Source: Siphonodentalium dalli
Lineage: Eukaryota > Mollusca > Scaphopoda > Gadilida > Siphonodentaliidae
DNA length: 64,000 bases
Reading direction: 5' to 3'
Assembly: GCA_032622095.1 (NCBI GenBank)
Contig: CP136064.1
Span: forward strand, 186,602,209-186,666,208
Shown here: positions 34,078 to 46,330 of the stretch, one piece after another
Numbering within the stretch: position 1 is the first letter of the stretch
Layout: each line of letters starts with the position of its first letter
Notes under the pieces: generated by a model
Told to the model about the DNA's origin: nothing
The model's database searches: none
What the model saw: the letters and a program-made list of their open reading frames with translations, nothing else
Made by a program: the position numbers and the translations under genes

Positions 34078-36104
34078 GGGGCCTGTTTCATGAAGCAATG
34101 TCATAAGATTATCTTAAGATGGAATTAATCTAAGATCTAAGGTGGATCTTATGATGTAACTTTTTCGTTTCAAGAACGCGTTTCACAAAACAAGATTAAG
34201 TCCTACTTAAGTAGTAAGTTAAGTTCCCGCTCATTTAGACTGGTTATCGACAGTTTTCTACAGTCCGGAACAAAAAAATGTGGGCTTGTGCAATCTTTAT
34301 GTACGGCATTGAGAGGTTATCGAGAAAGAGCCGAGTCCGAGTTGACATTATTGTGTGACATGGATGCTGGATAGCGGCTGGGGTGGGTGGGCGAATCAGC
34401 GCATGTGTCTTAGTGTCTATAGTCAGTGGCCTTATATTCGCATATGGATCTTAGACTTGTATGAGTTCCACGATGTGAATTCGAACATGAGTACATCGCA
34501 GGCTCTTAAAATGACGAGCTTTGCGTTTACTGACGAGTGGCGGTGTCAGAAATAAGACAATATCATTATATGGATCGATGCATGCATGACTGCGACCATG
34601 CATTCACGCCGAGTTAATCCACTGAGAGCAATGATCAGGCGGCGATTTTTTTTATGTGAGCCGACATAACTCGTGTATTATCGACCACCGCTCTCTACGT
34701 GTAGCAATAATCAAAATAAATCGGCGATGTCACCAGGACACACATAGGTCATTTTTCGATTCAAAGGGAAATGAAAAATTTGTTAGAGTAACTTTTAAAT
34801 TATTTTTATGCAGATGTTTTATGCGGTTGTCATACCATGGATATATATATAACTACGTTTTCATTAGCACACTCGTATTAAGGGGTGTCATCGTTATGGG
34901 TGTGTATATCATATATACAGTATGCTGTACAACGGTCATCCCACCCCTGCAAAAAAAACATGACAAACATTTGGACAGCCTTGAAAATCACGACATATGG
35001 GCGTGGGCATAAACTCAATAAAAATAATATTCTCTATAGAAAATTGTCACTATTTCTAAAACATAATTTATGAAATAACATAGAGGAGATTGTGAGCTTT
35101 GAGCTAGGCCATAATTCTTATCAAAAGTTTAATTCGTGGGTAATACAATTTGATAATATATATTATCTATAGGTCACATACACAGCTGATAATTGACTAT
35201 ATCCTACATTCGACGAGGCTCTGGGGTGGCTAGTTGGTCCATGTGGGGGGGGTACATCGTGCAATTTCCACCTGCATCCGCCCCTTAATTGAACCGGGCC
35301 AAACTTCCATGTTCGCGAAATGCCATGTCCACCCCACCCGTTGGATTTAAACTTTCCAATTGGTATCTCAAATATTCCAACAGTTCGAAATTTCTAACCT
35401 GACACCCCTAAAGTTGGTGATTTTCGGTTGCTGCTGTTTGTCTAAAAGAACACATTCCTTTACTAGTTAGAAATTCAAACAATTGAAACCTATATATAGT
35501 GTACGATTAATGTTGTTGTCAGACATGACATTTCCAATTGCTAAACATTTCGACCATAGTGTGTGGGGGGGGGGGGGGGTAGACAACACACAAACCCCAT
35601 TCGCCACGTCCCTGATGATAAGCCTTTGCTCTGAATTGTTTTTACCAAACTAACCCTATGGTTATACGGTGGGGGGGGTGGGTGCCCTCTCCAAACTTTG
35701 GTTTTGGAAAGTTTTAGGTACCAGTTGGAATGTTTAAACCCAACGAGAATTTGGTGTTGTTTAAGGGAGTGTAGTTGGACATTTCGAGGCGAACACCCCT
35801 CTCACTCTGTGGCCACGACCCTGTATACCAGACGACGAATTGCCCACCCAGACAATGTACAGGTATCTCCGTAATTAAAAAATAACATAGGCCGCCATAC
35901 TTGTGATCGATATGCCACTTATCACGTGGGTCTTAACTTTAAGATTATCTTATGACACCTCACAGCAGTCTTAAAGTTAAGACCAAAGTTAAGACCATCT
36001 TAAGTTAAGACCTTGTTCGTGAAACGCACTTATGACCGAAGTTTGAACTTATGACCATCTTAAGTCCCAACTATGTCATAAGTTGCTTTCATGAAACAGG
36101 GCCC
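34078..36104. mobile_element. 2-kb element with Harbinger-like ends
   Basis: GGGGCCTGTTTCATGAAGC at the left and GCTTTCATGAAACAGGGCCC at the right form a TIR of about 20 bp. Both subterminal regions are rich in CTTAAGAT / TCTTAAGTTAAGACC motifs. GGGCCTGTTTCAT ends with CTTAAG-rich flanks are familiar from animal PIF/Harbinger elements. The flanking triplets (CCA and AGG) do not form a clear duplication. No transposase frame survives and a hAT-family copy sits inside. Confidence 0.6.
35221..35614. mobile_element. hAT-family copy inside the Harbinger-like element
   Basis: The right end is complementary to CAGGGACGTGGCGAATGGGG. The left end, CTGGGGTGGCTAGTTGG, is degraded. The interior has TTCGAAATTTCTAACCTGAC and ACCCCTAAAGTTGG blocks and a long G-run at about 35564. 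No target duplication remains. Further G-rich, TTGGAA-containing sequence extends to about 35825. Confidence 0.55.
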
Positions 36105-37072
36105 AGGCACATTAGGTTTCACTAGGGAAAAAATCGGGAAAAGCTGATTTTTTCAGGGATCAATAAGATCATGTTTATGAACAACATGACAAAAGTCCCA
36201 TAAAATTCGAGTTGAGCTTTTTGAGATATCTTGATTTTTCGGAGTGGTTCAAATTCTGAAGTATTTCCATCAGGCCATATGCGGATGCAGTCATGTGTAG
36301 ACCAATTAATTCCAAATTCATAATACATTGAGATATATACAAACAATGCTTAGTCGTGACCATATAAGTAGAATGTATGTCCCAAAATGGCCGCCAAAAT
36401 GGCCAAAATAGAATGAAAATTACATTTGATGTAAAATTGAATAGCTAGTCCCACAAGAGTGACAACACGCTCGAAATGTGTGAGGAATAATGACTTCAGG
36501 GTATATAATAAGAGAAACATTTTATTGAGGATGTACGAGTTCGCTGTAATATATCTCGCGAGAGATATAGCGAAAAGCAAGATCTCATACAATGGTCAAA
36601 TCTGGACTTTTAGGGAGCAAAGAAACGGAAGAATAAGGCATTTTTTTCTGCACTATTTATCTTGCATCGTGTGATATATGTGTACACTAAACTATAAAAT
36701 GAAATTTAATAGCGACGAGTTGATTCTGTGACCTTTCCTAGAAGCCGAAATATATGTTCTCATAGCAGTATCACGAATGTGACCGGTCATCGTTTCTTTT
36801 GATATTACACCATCAAACCTTTCCAAACTGCTATAGTACCAGTATGAGAGATATTCATAGAGTAATGGGTGAAATGTGTAGATTATATTCTCCGTTTCTT
36901 AAAAATATTAAGTTGCCTAAGATCAAGTAATAAAACACGAATATTTCGCGTTTATCACAAGAAATGCATGGTAGTATACAATGAACGCAATTTATCAAAA
37001 CACAAAGGATTACCATATACTATCTTCAAAAAGATCTAGACTTGACCAAAATTGCCTACATACTCTGTGACA
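36105..37072. other. No feature recognised
   Basis: The CCAAAATGGCCGCCAAAATG motif at 36382 is the only notable string. Overlapping frames on the minus strand look random. Confidence 0.4.
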
Positions 37073-37095
37073 GACCGTCGGAGACTGTCTTTATA

Positions 37096-37860
37096 CCTGG
37101 AATTATATTTGGTTATATTCACTAAGGTCACATATACGCGAATGATACTATATTTTCCGCAGCCGCATTGCCGTGTGTATCCCTACTCCAGAATGTTACA
37201 CATATCTGCTGGATTCACAACCATAAATAGCAACATTGAGTCAATGGTCAAGGCTCAAATAAGAGCTTTAAACGCTGATCACCTGATATTATGCACAAGT
37301 TCATGGGTGGTTTTGGTAAGATATTCTCAAACAACAAAATACGGAAAACTAATATTGTACATTGCGTATATAGCATATTCCAGTTGCAAGTTGACGACTG
37401 AAGTAATTTGAACAAATTGTCTACTAATACACCGGTTTGGAAGCAGCACGAAAATTAGTCTTATATAAAATGTACGATGTTCTGTCTATTTGATCTGGTG
37501 AGATGGAGTGCTAATCTTTTGAAGATATGGCGGTTTCTTTGCAATATAATAAGCATTGCAACATACCTGTATGGTTTATTATCACGGACAGTGCTGAAAA
37601 AATTCAGAAATGTAACTACTATTTATACCGCAAGGATATGCATTTATATTTGGTTATATTCACCAAGGTCACATATACGCGTATGATACTATGTTTTCCG
37701 CAGCCGCATTACCGTGTTTATCCCTACTCCCGAATGTTACACATATCTGCTGGATGCATAACCATAAATAGCAACATTGAGTCAATGGCCAAGGCTCAAA
37801 TAACAGCTCTAAACGCTGATCACCTGATATTATGCACAAGTTCATGTGTGGTTATGGTAA
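37096..37860 (+). repeat. Direct duplication (about 235 bp, ~570 bp apart)
   Basis: 37103-37320 and 37653-37860 are about 95% alike by eye. Both stay open in the same frame and encode VIFTKVTYTRMIL, FPQPH, RVYPYSRMLHISAG, NADHLILCTSS and finish just before GGTAAG. I recognise no protein family. It could be a duplicated exon, but a duplicated non-coding segment is equally possible. Confidence 0.6.
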
Positions 37861-38027
37861 GTTTATATAGAAGGTGAGAAAAACCTACCTCTTACCATCT
37901 ATACACCAGTCCGTTCCAGCGTGAATATCACGAATGGTAACTCTGATATGCGATGTCAGGTGCAACGCTGGAACGGACTTTGTTGTATAGATGGTAAGAG
38001 GTAGGGTTTTCTCACCTTCTATATAAA
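37861..38027. mobile_element. 167-bp palindromic MITE
   Basis: GTTTATATAGAAGGTGAG at the left is exactly complementary to the right end. Arms of about 60-70 bp pair through ACCATCTATAC and GTCCGTTCCAGCGT. It abuts the second copy of the 37-kb duplication, and CTATACCGCAAGGATATGCA resumes afterwards. Confidence 0.82.
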
Positions 38028-39968
38028 CTATACCGCAAGGATATGCATTTAAGTTTCTGCGTTACATTCAATAATTTATCATCAAGCCGAATGAAACCTC
38101 TACATACACTGTGTGGTGAAACATTACTTCTTGTGTTGCATGCCCGAAATTATAATTTTTTGACCCAACTGTAAACAGAAAACCCGAACTTTTAAAGACG
38201 TAAATCATTGGGTTTGACTTGCGTTGCAATGACCTATAAATCCTCCAGATGGATATGTTTTAATGCTCTGTGTACATTTAAAGATATTTAACAACATACT
38301 TGTATATTACTAATACGTATTTTACCTGCTAGGTGGTTATCCAATATGTTGCTTTCGTCTTGGCTTGGCTTGGATGTTGTGGCCATTTTGACAGCCATTT
38401 CATGACCGCGATGGTATTATTCTGATCGTGTCACTATATTCTCTCTCTTACTCACATTTTAAATAAACAGGTATAACTTCGTAATGCATATGACTAAATT
38501 AGACAAAATATAAGAGCAAAATACGACCAGATCGTTGACAACCAGTTATGGGGGTAGGGTTATGTTTTTAGATGTTTTGGCCACTTATGATATGCGTACT
38601 CACTAATTTTGCGACTATTATAGCGACGGAGTTGTGTCTGTGCAGTTTTTAAAATAGAGAGCTTGCGTCTATGTTTTGAGAAGCCCTAGAAATCCAACAT
38701 CGAATACAAGAGTTTGCCTTCACAATCGTCATTGTTTTGGCTCAGTGTTTCATTTCATATCCATATCGGCGAAATTCATTCTAAGTTACCCTTTGAATGG
38801 GTGTCTTTGGTTCGAGAATTATGTATTGAACAATATTGAGTGCCTATTGTATATGTTTCGGCTGAAAAATTGTTACAGCATCCAATTATTTCCATGATTG
38901 TGAAAAATATATATTTTTTAATTATATGGAAAAACTGATGTAACTCAGAAAGCTCAACTCGGATTTCAGGGGACTTTTCGTGACGCGTCCGCGATGTTAT
39001 GGCCTAAATAATATACAAAACTCAGCTTTCCCCGATCTATTTCCTTACTTTTCCACTTTCATGTCTAATGTGCCTGGACTAGTACGCTGGTCACAATCGC
39101 GCAGCAGTCAGACGCTAGACTTGGTTTTGGGGGTTGTCGCCGTTTCAACCTCAATACAATATGGCATATCATGAATTTATAAGTTTTTTATGTGAGCGAA
39201 GGACCGCGCTGATGTTCAATTTTACCTGGAAAACTCCGACACCCCCCCCCCCCAAGAAAGCAACTGAGAAACTTGTCCAGATACACAAGCTAAAATATCT
39301 CCCCTCTGCTTTGATCACCAATCTGCGGGTATCGGATTCTAACCAAGTTCGTCATCGCTGGATGTCTTATGCATGTTAGCCTAATTAACACGTCATGTAC
39401 CTTACCAACTGAACCGCATGGTTTGCTGGTAAGGAGGTATTTATTGGATGGTGTTGACATTCGTTGTTCTAGCTGCAGTACAAGCACCCTCCCCGATCTA
39501 GACCCATTTTACAATTCCGGAATATTCCAATTACGCTCCTCACACTGCAACGAAAGGCGTTAAGTTCGTAGGTTTTTCATGAGTTGTTTATCGTGGAATC
39601 GAGATTACTTCAAAATACACATTTCAATGAAAGAGTGCACAATGGTATCTATAGAAGGAGATAACATATATCTTTATGTTATGATGTATAAATTTAAGCA
39701 AGTATAGTACCAATATTTTGAAAGTGTGGACAGATAAAAATCTGTTTTAAAAATCCTATAAAGGACGACAACTCCTGAAAAACCTAAGAATTATAGACCT
39801 TCCGCCACACTGCATGCCATTTTCGATGGGTATTCTTTTTGTTTTAACTGCTGGTTACATAGACCTTCGAACGCGCATACATACCACGTGCATTGCCAGA
39901 AATGGCCAGTCTTAATTCGGTCAAGAATTAGTGGAATATCTTTTACATCTATATTGTGTCCATGGGGC
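38028..39968. other. Mostly unassigned
   Basis: 38146-38290 is an inverted, diverged relative of 61725-61830 (AAATCATTGGGTTTGA and GCAATGACCTATAAATCC blocks). The remainder has only short random-looking frames. Confidence 0.4.
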
Positions 39969-39969
39969 A

Positions 39970-40350
39970 AAACGTGTGTTTCCTCCCTAGACGAACGTGT
40001 ATCCAGATAGGGAGGAATGTGAGAATGTGCGGCTCTCGCGAGACGAACGTGTATCCAGATATAGGGAGGAATGTGATAACGTGTATCGGGATAGGGAGGA
40101 ATGTGAGAATGTGCGGTCCTCCCTCGACGAACGTGTATCCAGATAGGGAGGAATGTGAGAATGTGCGACTCTCGCGAGACGAACGTGTATCCAGATAGGG
40201 AGGAATGTGATAATGTGTATCGAGATAGGAAGGAATGTGAGAATGTGCGGTCCTCCCTCGACGAACGTGTATCCAGATAGGGAGGAATGTGAGAATGTGC
40301 GGCTCTCGCGAGACGAACGTGTATCCAGATAGAGATTAATGTGAGAAAGT
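39970..40350. repeat. Higher-order minisatellite (GACGAACGTGTATCCAGATA)
   Basis: The motif GACGAACGTGTATCCAGATA recurs at about 39990, 40042, 40128, 40179, 40260 and 40312. Spacings alternate between about 52 and 81-86 bp, so the array is built from ~135-bp dimers. Shared pieces are GGGAGGAATGTGAGAATGTG, CGGCTCTCGCGA and CGGTCCTCCCT. Confidence 0.85.
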
Positions 40351-41344
40351 GCGGCCCTTCACTATCCCGGATTTAATAACATAAAAAGACAGGTTTGTAT
40401 ACGCCCTTTTGAAAAAAATCTCTTTAAAAATACGCTCTTTAAAAAATCGTCAGTTGTTACCACAAGTTACTCAAACAAAAGATCGCATCCCACAAGTATT
40501 CATAGGTATGTGCGGTCACCCCACAAGTATACTCTGGCCAGTGCGTCGGGACGTCCGTCCGTCAGAGAACCAAAGTTGGTATGCGTATTTCCAAGCTAAA
40601 AATACAGGTCAAGATCGAAAATGGGTTCCGTCCAGATTGTTTACATGAGTTACGGTCATTTTTCGACTTAGAAGTTGACCGATTTTATAACATTTCTGTT
40701 TCCGACAGATAACTCCTGTTGGGATTATTTGATCCGAAATAAAGCTGGTATGTGTGTTTCCCAACTAAAAATGCAGGTCAAGTTCGAATAGGGCTTCTTT
40801 TCAATTATTTTCACATGAGTTACTGCCCTTTCTCGACTTGGAATTTTGGCATTTAAATTAGGGTTATATCAGATATATTTGTATATAAGCTCAAATTGTT
40901 ATTGTATTTCGGGATAGTATAATTCGAAATGGTTAAAGGGCGTATTTTGCCACGCCCTTTATTTTGCTCTTGTTTTATTTGACAAGCAAACGGCTTCCAC
41001 TTTCTCCTAGAATATGGAAGCCATGTCATATTTACATGCTACATGTATATCACAGCAAAGGTCTCTGGCACAAAATTAGTCATTACACTAAATGTCTAGA
41101 CATAAGATGACTTTTAGTGTTATGGTCAATGCATGACAGTGTTCCTCGGTGATACAATCCGCAAAGCTTCAACCAAACGCAGTCATATTGTTTTATATTA
41201 GCCAGGTTCAGCCACAAGTGCGTGTAACTTGCTACGTTTGTTACTATGGATATTGGAGGTGCACATGTCGGGAACTGTCAGATGATTTTTTGCGCCAATC
41301 CTACACGTTTTCGATATCTTCCAGCGAAATTTGTAATTAATATA
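40351..41344. other. No feature recognised
   Basis: 40560-40640 and 40730-40830 share a loose motif (AAGCTAAAAATACAGGTCAA / AACTAAAAATGCAGGTCAA, with CATGAGTTAC), a probable old duplication of ~170 bp. No gene is supported. Confidence 0.4.
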
Positions 41345-41620
41345 TATTTATTTATAATATATATATATATATATATTTTGTTTAATACATCCTTAATGAT
41401 CGCTCGTTCAGTTACCATCAGTTGGCAATGGCAACACATGTTACAAGTTATATATATCTTTAATTGTCCTCCATAAATGAAGAGTTATTTAACACAAACA
41501 AATACACAAAGGAAACATAGACACAGGAAGGTCAACATATTTACAAGATAGTATACATTACAAGAACAAATTACATCACAAACATGTAATAAGCAAACTG
41601 ATACTCAGTTCGCTCACACT

Positions 41621-41625
<5 letters not shown>

Positions 41626-41664
<39 letters not shown>
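41626..41664. repeat. C-run plus (CT)n microsatellite
   Basis: Ten Cs are followed by about 14 CT units. An (AT)n run of about 20 bp also lies at 41357-41377. Confidence 0.95.
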
Positions 41665-41667
<3 letters not shown>

Positions 41668-41786
41668 GAGCACACCAATCGTACTCGTTATAATATACAC
41701 ATTATGCTATATCATGTGTAAAATAAAACAAACCCAAGATATTATTACTCTGTGTTGTCACATAAGTTTTTCGAGTCGAAGATAAT

Positions 41787-42251
41787 CTATTCTAAGCGAT
41801 GAAACAAGGACCATAGACTAAGCGTAGCTTTCATGAAGAATCTAAAGTCTTGAGTTGAGGTAAGAGAAAATACATTCAGTTCAGAAGGAAAGTGACCCAA
41901 AAATGTGGCAAGCTGTATGGCTTGTGGCAATGAATCAAGTATTATGAAGGCCTCAATTCCATATACGTTTATGATATCATACCATATTTCATTCCTGAGA
42001 GCTGACAGAGAATTGCAATGTATTATTATATGCTCAAACCAAGCTAATGTGTGATTCCAAACAAGTAGTCTTGAGAGCACAATGATACCGTTTCTGCTGT
42101 ACAGAATACAGGCGGTATCTATGTGTATAATTATGTATATATAAATCGCAATTCCCAAATGTATTAATACCACCTCTTTGAAGAATTGTAAAAATGAAAG
42201 ATGCCCCATTCCTATTTGACACAAAAAAACGACAATCGCCACGTTTTCCAT
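41787..42251 (-). pseudogene. Possible LINE ORF2 C-terminal remnant
   Basis: The 154-codon frame contains FEHIIIHCNSLSALRNEIW, then IINVYGIEAFIILDSLP and QLATFLG. The EHxxxxC..LR..IW..I pattern and the following short helix resemble the end of LINE ORF2 proteins such as those at 14130 and 27288. The N-terminal part is hydrophobic and not typical. The assignment rests on pattern only. Confidence 0.45.
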
Positions 42252-44507
42252 ACGTTTCAGTAAAGAAAAACAGTTGATATTACACCATGAGCCAGGGGGG
42301 GGGGGGGTCTGTATATTTCCTAGAGTAGTTTTTCTTCAAAATAATGGGACAAAAGGTTTTAAGAATGCGTCTATCATGTAATAGGTATGCACTTAACTCT
42401 TGGTATGGGGGTTTGAGTTCACCATCAGTTAGTAATGAGGGATGACACAATGGGTGATAAAAAGGTCAGCTTGCTAAATGTTTTCATCAAGGATCTATCA
42501 ATGCACATTGACATGGAAAGGCTCAGATTTAAATAGTTCTATTAAAAATCATTTATTCAACCTGATATAAATGAAAACATAACACAATAATAGATTCTTC
42601 AAATAAATGCAAACTCTTCAATGAACTCTTCAAATAAAAATAGACTATTCCAAAAACATAATAAAATAAAACGAATGTATTTAAACAAATTATGACCGAT
42701 TTCAACGATAGTTGGTATATGGGTCTAGAATCACCTTCAGATGGGAGCTGTCAAATTTGAATGATTTTTGATGAAAAATATGGCCGTTGGCAGCCATCTT
42801 GGATTTCAAATGTCAATCAATCAGCACACCCTACAGCCCACATTTATTTGAGAATTGTTTTGATACTTTAGTCTTGTTGGTAAATAAAAAGGAGGAATGC
42901 TTCTATAATCATGATACGAAACATTGATTGGATAAGATCGGGAAAACTGAGTAAAATAGTCATTTGAAGCTTCAAAATAGGATGTTTTAATATGTTTTGG
43001 ATTTTTGTCAGGCTAGCAAAAATTCCAATGATCGTCTCTGATAAAAATCGTGCATGATCTCGTTTCCCTTGCAAAACCTCAAATATAACCTTTCATTCTT
43101 GTTTTCAGCGTACATTTGATAGATGATTCTTTTGTATATATTTTCGTGATGCCTGTTCCGTATGAATTATGATTTCAACTGTTCTTCTCTTTTTCAATTT
43201 TCTTCTGCCTGGTATGCTGAATATTTATTTAGGCTATTTTCACTAAATAAATGTCAAATCGGACTTTTAGACTTGCATGCTGTATAAAAAGTAATTATAC
43301 GAGACGAATATATGCATTATATGCAGATATGAACTAATGTGAAAGTAATTAAACCGTTTCTGCTACAGAGAATCAACTTAAAAGACTTCAAAGAAAATTA
43401 ATTCAAATTAACGTTGTTTTGCTAATATAAGCACTTACCGCGGACATTCTGCCTGAAGAATACTAACAGTAATCACAAAACAACAAACAAGTGTGAAGTT
43501 CAGAGCCTTCTTGTCGCCGGTCACTTATGCCACTTCAGTTCCACTTAGCGAAGGTATTGCTTATTGTACTGCACGCGCCCCTTTGTCCTGTAAAAGCCAG
43601 GAACCGGCATAGTATCCCGGATCGATCCCCACAGGAGCTGTGCCGAAACGCGTTAATATTTAAACGACTGGTCTATACACAACAATGCTTCGGCATTAAA
43701 ATCTCCCATTATCGACTGATCGGCAATGTTTGACGACAAGCTACTAGACACGGTCGGACGGACAGAGTCCCATGGGAATGCACGGTTTTACCATAATACT
43801 GACTAATTGCTCAAGAAACATACAGCATTTTCTCTACGCCGATTACACAAGCTGTATATGTAATTCCGGTTTGTCGGGATAATTCTGGATTGCAACTAAT
43901 TTAGGAACTCTTGCATACAAACGACTGGGGGCTAATGAGACATTAACCGCTGTGTCGTACCCTGATGGTGGGTTTGCTGATGGGAAAAAAACTCGTGATT
44001 GCATCGTTATACTGAGCCACAATTATGATCACATTCAGAGCATTCTGATACCGGTATTTCATATATGACGAATGATGATGTTGGTAGTTGTTGTTCCATA
44101 TAATCAAGTCTGCATATCTCCAAATCCCTTGCGGGCGATGTTCAGTTTGGTTTGAGCGCCAATTTCGTTACAGAGCCCTCTATACTAAACTCGTTGAATA
44201 ATTCAGTAAACTGATCTCAATCTGCAATCACATCCGCGGAACGTTGATCAACATTAATGCATGCTTGTGTGGCAAGTTGTGTTGCCACATCATGTAACGG
44301 CAATAAAACATTCAAGAACATTTTTACCGATCATTATTGCTGAAAGTTGTAATTAAACTTAGGCCAATATACATTGTATCATCGGACAACATATCTGAAG
44401 GAAATAAGGATATATTAATCTGTAATAAAGTCAACTGCATTTGTAAAGAATTTTAATATTCATGTTGAGAGCGAGAAGACTGGCACATGTGCAGTAATTT
44501 GGCTTAA
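42252..44507. other. No feature recognised
   Basis: TGGCCGTTGGCAGCCATCTT at 42783 recalls GATGGCCGCTGGCAGCCAT at 16406, a possible shared old repeat. Otherwise only short frames and a 12-13-base G-run at about 42296. Confidence 0.4.
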
Positions 44508-44942
44508 ATGCCCACTTAATTTTCGAGTCACCGATTATTTTTTATAGTGCCTTGATATACGGTTTTAATAACAATATATGCCAAAAAATATGATTAAAAT
44601 ACTACAATTCATTGCCATTTGGAACGTCTTTGTCTCATAAGGTGCACACAGGGTAATAGAAAATAGCTGAAATCATAAAATAATTTTTCCCCTTTTGGCT
44701 CCCAGAATGCAACAGAATTCAAACTATAGTTTATTTTCAATGGAAAGGGAATAACTCTATATCTAAATATATAGAGTCATTCCCCTTCCATTGAAAATAA
44801 TTGACTTTGTGCATAAACTTGATCACAGAACAGATGCCAGTTTCTCAATAAAAACAACATGTTCACGGTTTATTACATCAAATAAGTTGAATATACAATG
44901 TTTTTGGAGCTTACTCTTTCAAATGGTGTATAATTTGGCATA

Positions 44943-46157
44943 TCTATTATATATTTTGAAAGATCTGTGTGTGTATGTGTTTGTTTGTGTATGTGTTTGT
45001 TTGTGTGTGTGTTTGAAATCGATGGACTCGAAAACGACTAAGCCAATTTCGATGAAATTTGGTATTTTAGGGTATTTTCGGCCGGAGACGAACATAGGCA
45101 TATTTATTTGTCCGTGCGAGGTCAACTTTTCACGTGCGGAGGTCAAATCTATTTTTACGCCGTTTTTGCGCTAATATATTTCAGTTCGGTGCTCACAAAT
45201 CGATTCGATATAGCGCGAATAATAAATTGCCAGTCATATAATTTGCACGGTTAGAATCTGTATGGCTTCATCTTTCCAACGATATATAATATGTATGTAT
45301 CCGTTTTAGTTATCTGCCTCAATTATTAGGTACAAGTGGTACGATGCTTTTATCAGGATAAAATCAATGCGTAAATTCTATGACGTCGTCAGAGGTCATA
45401 AAGTTAGATTACGTTAACTCTCACCCTGCCGATGCATTTGACTGTGTCGCGTTAACTCATCACCGGCCGAGGTATCCGCAAATGACATTGGGCTATATAT
45501 CTCGGTAACGGGTGTAGCTATCGTATTTTAGGGTATTTTCGGCCGGAGACGAACATAGGCATATTTATTTGTCCGTGCGAGGTCAACTTTTCACGTGCGG
45601 AGGTCAAATCTATTTTTACGCCGTTTTTGCGCTAATATATTTCAGTTCGGTGCTCACAAATCGATTCGATATAGCGCGAATAATAAATTGCCAGTCATAT
45701 AATTTGCACGGTTAGAATCTGTGTGGATTCATCTTTCCAACGATATATAATATGTATGTATCCGTTTTAGTTATCTGCCTCAATTATTAGGTACAAGTGG
45801 TACGATGCTTTTATCAGGATAAAATCAATGCGTAATTTCTATGACGTCGTCAGAGGTAATAAAGTTAGATTACGTTAACTCTCACCCTGCCGATGCATTT
45901 GACTGTGTCGCGTTAACTCATCACCGGCCGAGGTATCCGCAAATGACATTGGGCTATATATCTCGAAAACGGGTGTAGCTATCGACTTGAAATTTGGTAT
46001 GTGAATGTATCTTGCCCCGGATACGAATTTTATCGGGTCGCCGAGCACGTGCGACACCAGCTTCGCGCATGCGCAGACCAGATCTAGGAAACGGGTGGAG
46101 CAATCGACTTGAAATTTGGTTTTTGAATAGCCCGGACGAAGTCGGGTCACCTTCTAG
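44943..46157 (+). mobile_element. Non-autonomous Helitron with both termini
   Basis: It begins A|TCTATTATATATTTTGAA and ends CTTCTAG|T, the A^T insertion rule and CTRR end of Helitrons. Just inside the 3' end, CCCGG..TCGGG can form the expected short hairpin (46131-46146). A TGTGTKTG-type tract (44967-45015) follows the 5' end, then core repeats: a ~461-bp unit in two copies and shorter AAATTTGGTATG/AAATTTGGTTTT echoes. No Rep/helicase is encoded. It shares 5' sequence and layout with the element at 1-792. Confidence 0.78.
45063..45983. repeat. 461-bp tandem duplication inside the Helitron
   Basis: TATTTTAGGGTATTTTCGGC starts at 45063 and again at 45524. The copies differ at only a few positions by eye. 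The junction lies at GTGTAGCTATCG|TATTTTAGGG. Confidence 0.92.
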
Positions 46158-46330
46158 TATTTTATATAATGTGATCTGGGGATTCGAAAATTAAGTGGGC
46201 CTTTAATCCCAAGTTAAGCTGGTCCTGATTACTAAACCAAAGTACGCGGGCTGCTTACGCTTTTATGGTGTATCAGAAAAGAACCATTAAATAATATCAA
46301 GAAACCAATTTTGTACTTTAAAAACATTAA

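Larger units (their letters stand above)
44508..46202. mobile_element. TTAA MITE, AGGCCCACTTAA family, carrying a Helitron
   Basis: ATGCCCACTTAATTTTCGA at the left and GAAAATTAAGTGGGCCT at the right are flanked by TTAA at 44504-44507 and 46203-46206. The internal hairpin (GGGAATAACTCTATAT / ATAGAGTCATTCCCC, 44749-44781) is shared with 19719-20209. The 1215-bp Helitron-like element splits it, and the short remainder on the right matches the other end of the 19719 copy. Confidence 0.82.

Noticed and set aside
33737-34104. Frames on both strands as a Harbinger transposase end (CAIYNT resembling CAVLHN)
   Set aside because: The match is six residues, and the preceding catalytic context is absent.
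41787-42251. 154-codon frame as a host membrane protein
   Set aside because: The C-terminal half fits a LINE ORF2 end better, and there is no splice or promoter context.
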